A stretch of DNA of 34,366 nucleotides from Candidatus Rokuibacteriota bacterium (GTDB taxonomy: Bacteria > Methylomirabilota > Methylomirabilia > Rokubacteriales > CSP1-6), in assembly GCA_003220265.1 (NCBI GenBank), contig QHRW01000031.1, positions 1 through 34,366 of the forward strand. The letters run 5' to 3'. The notes below the pieces were generated by a model. It did no database searches. It was given only the letters and a program-made list of their open reading frames with translations, and had not been told where the DNA came from. The position numbers and the translations under genes are program-made. Shown piece after piece: positions 33,957 through 34,366 of this stretch (within the stretch, counting starts at the first letter, position 1; each line of letters opens with the position of its first letter).

Positions 33957-34366
33957 GGCTCGCCCGACCGCTTCGCTCGACACCGCGCCGCCCGCCACGA
34001 CCGACACCGTCGCGCTGTATCAAGAGGGGATGCTCGCCGGCGTCATCGGCGCCGCCGCCGTCGCCCTGTGGTTCCTGGTGCTCGACTCGCTGTCCGGCCG
34101 GCCGTTCTGGACGCCGACCGTGCTCGGCACCGCGCTCTTCCGGCACGGCTCCGGGCTCGACGCCGCCGACGCGCTGCCCACGTCGTTCGAGATGGTGCTG
34201 ATGTTCAGCTGGATCCACGGCATGGTGTTCGCGGCGCTCGGCGGCGTCGCGGCACGGCTGCTCGGCTACGTCGAGCGCCATCCGAGCGCGGGCTTCGGCG
34301 TGCTCCTGCTGTTCGTCATCTTCCAGTTCGGCTTCATCGCCGTGGCGACGGTCTTCGCCGAGCCGG
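33946..34366 (+). CDS. Membrane protein of unknown function (3' end cut by window)
   Basis: The 140 visible residues start with a polar, Thr/Ala/Pro-rich stretch. Hydrophobic segments follow at about 27-45 (GMLAGVIGAAAVALWFLVLD), 84-104 (MVLMFSWIHGMVFAALGGVA) and 115-135 (GFGVLLLFVIFQFGFIAVAT). The sequence LSGRPFWTPTVLGTALF between the first two is a loop seen in several unannotated bacterial membrane proteins. AAAGGAGAGG (33933-33942) is a strong ribosome binding site for ATG 33946. The start overlaps the end of the preceding gene by 11 nt. Function is unknown. Confidence 0.82.
   Translation, partial: MTIEARPTASLDTAPPATTDTVALYQEGMLAGVIGAAAVALWFLVLDSLSGRPFWTPTVLGTALFRHGSGLDAADALPTSFEMVLMFSWIHGMVFAALGGVAARLLGYVERHPSAGFGVLLLFVIFQFGFIAVATVFAEP

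Overview
This is a very GC-rich (roughly 70% by eye), densely packed bacterial chromosome segment. Genes commonly overlap by 1-11 nt, GTG and TTG starts are frequent, and there are no RNA genes, insertion sequences or CRISPR arrays. The gene mix (luciferase-like monooxygenases, nitronate monooxygenase, two molybdenum hydroxylase large subunits, an AMP-dependent acyl-CoA ligase, a secreted amidohydrolase, a stressosome) resembles uncultured soil lineages such as Candidatus Rokubacteria/Methylomirabilota. That placement is inferred from gene content only.

Layout. 1-1733 (minus): a truncated gentisate 1,2-dioxygenase and a diacylglycerol-kinase-like lipid kinase. 1838-5607 (plus): an operon of a small HicB-like protein, an exported amidohydrolase, an acyl-CoA ligase and a nitronate monooxygenase. 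5612-6479 (minus): a lipoprotein and an OsmC-family gene whose in-frame UGA sits where the second catalytic cysteine belongs. 6561-12085 (plus): an LLM oxidoreductase, a zinc dehydrogenase, a two-subunit Tat-exported molybdenum hydroxylase and two small partners (DUF6152- and DUF6644-like). 12238-14698 (plus): a probable PPi-dependent phosphofructokinase and a second LLM oxidoreductase. 14710-15522 (minus): a Nudix hydrolase. 15541-19317 (plus): a membrane sensor with a HisKA domain but no ATPase domain, a 51-residue membrane peptide and an orphan CoxL-like molybdenum subunit.

From 19286 to 31245 everything is on the minus strand. Read in transcription order it is a NarL-type response regulator; then, behind a recognisable promoter, RsbR, RsbS, RsbT, an ATPase-SpoIIE phosphatase fusion, a hybrid histidine kinase with its own RsbT-like N-terminal ATPase domain, and a second hybrid kinase; then two small unknowns, a cobalamin-type binding protein, a DUF898 membrane protein, a PAP2 phosphatase and an M48 peptidase. 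The stressosome block contains no sigma factor or RsbV/RsbW pair, so its output probably runs through the kinases. 31291-34366 (plus): DNA polymerase X, a 5-formyltetrahydrofolate cyclo-ligase-like protein and a truncated membrane protein.

The two most notable items are the probable selenocysteine-containing OsmC protein, with a SECIS-like hairpin at the expected distance after the UGA, and the stressosome wired to a kinase through a fused RsbT-like domain.
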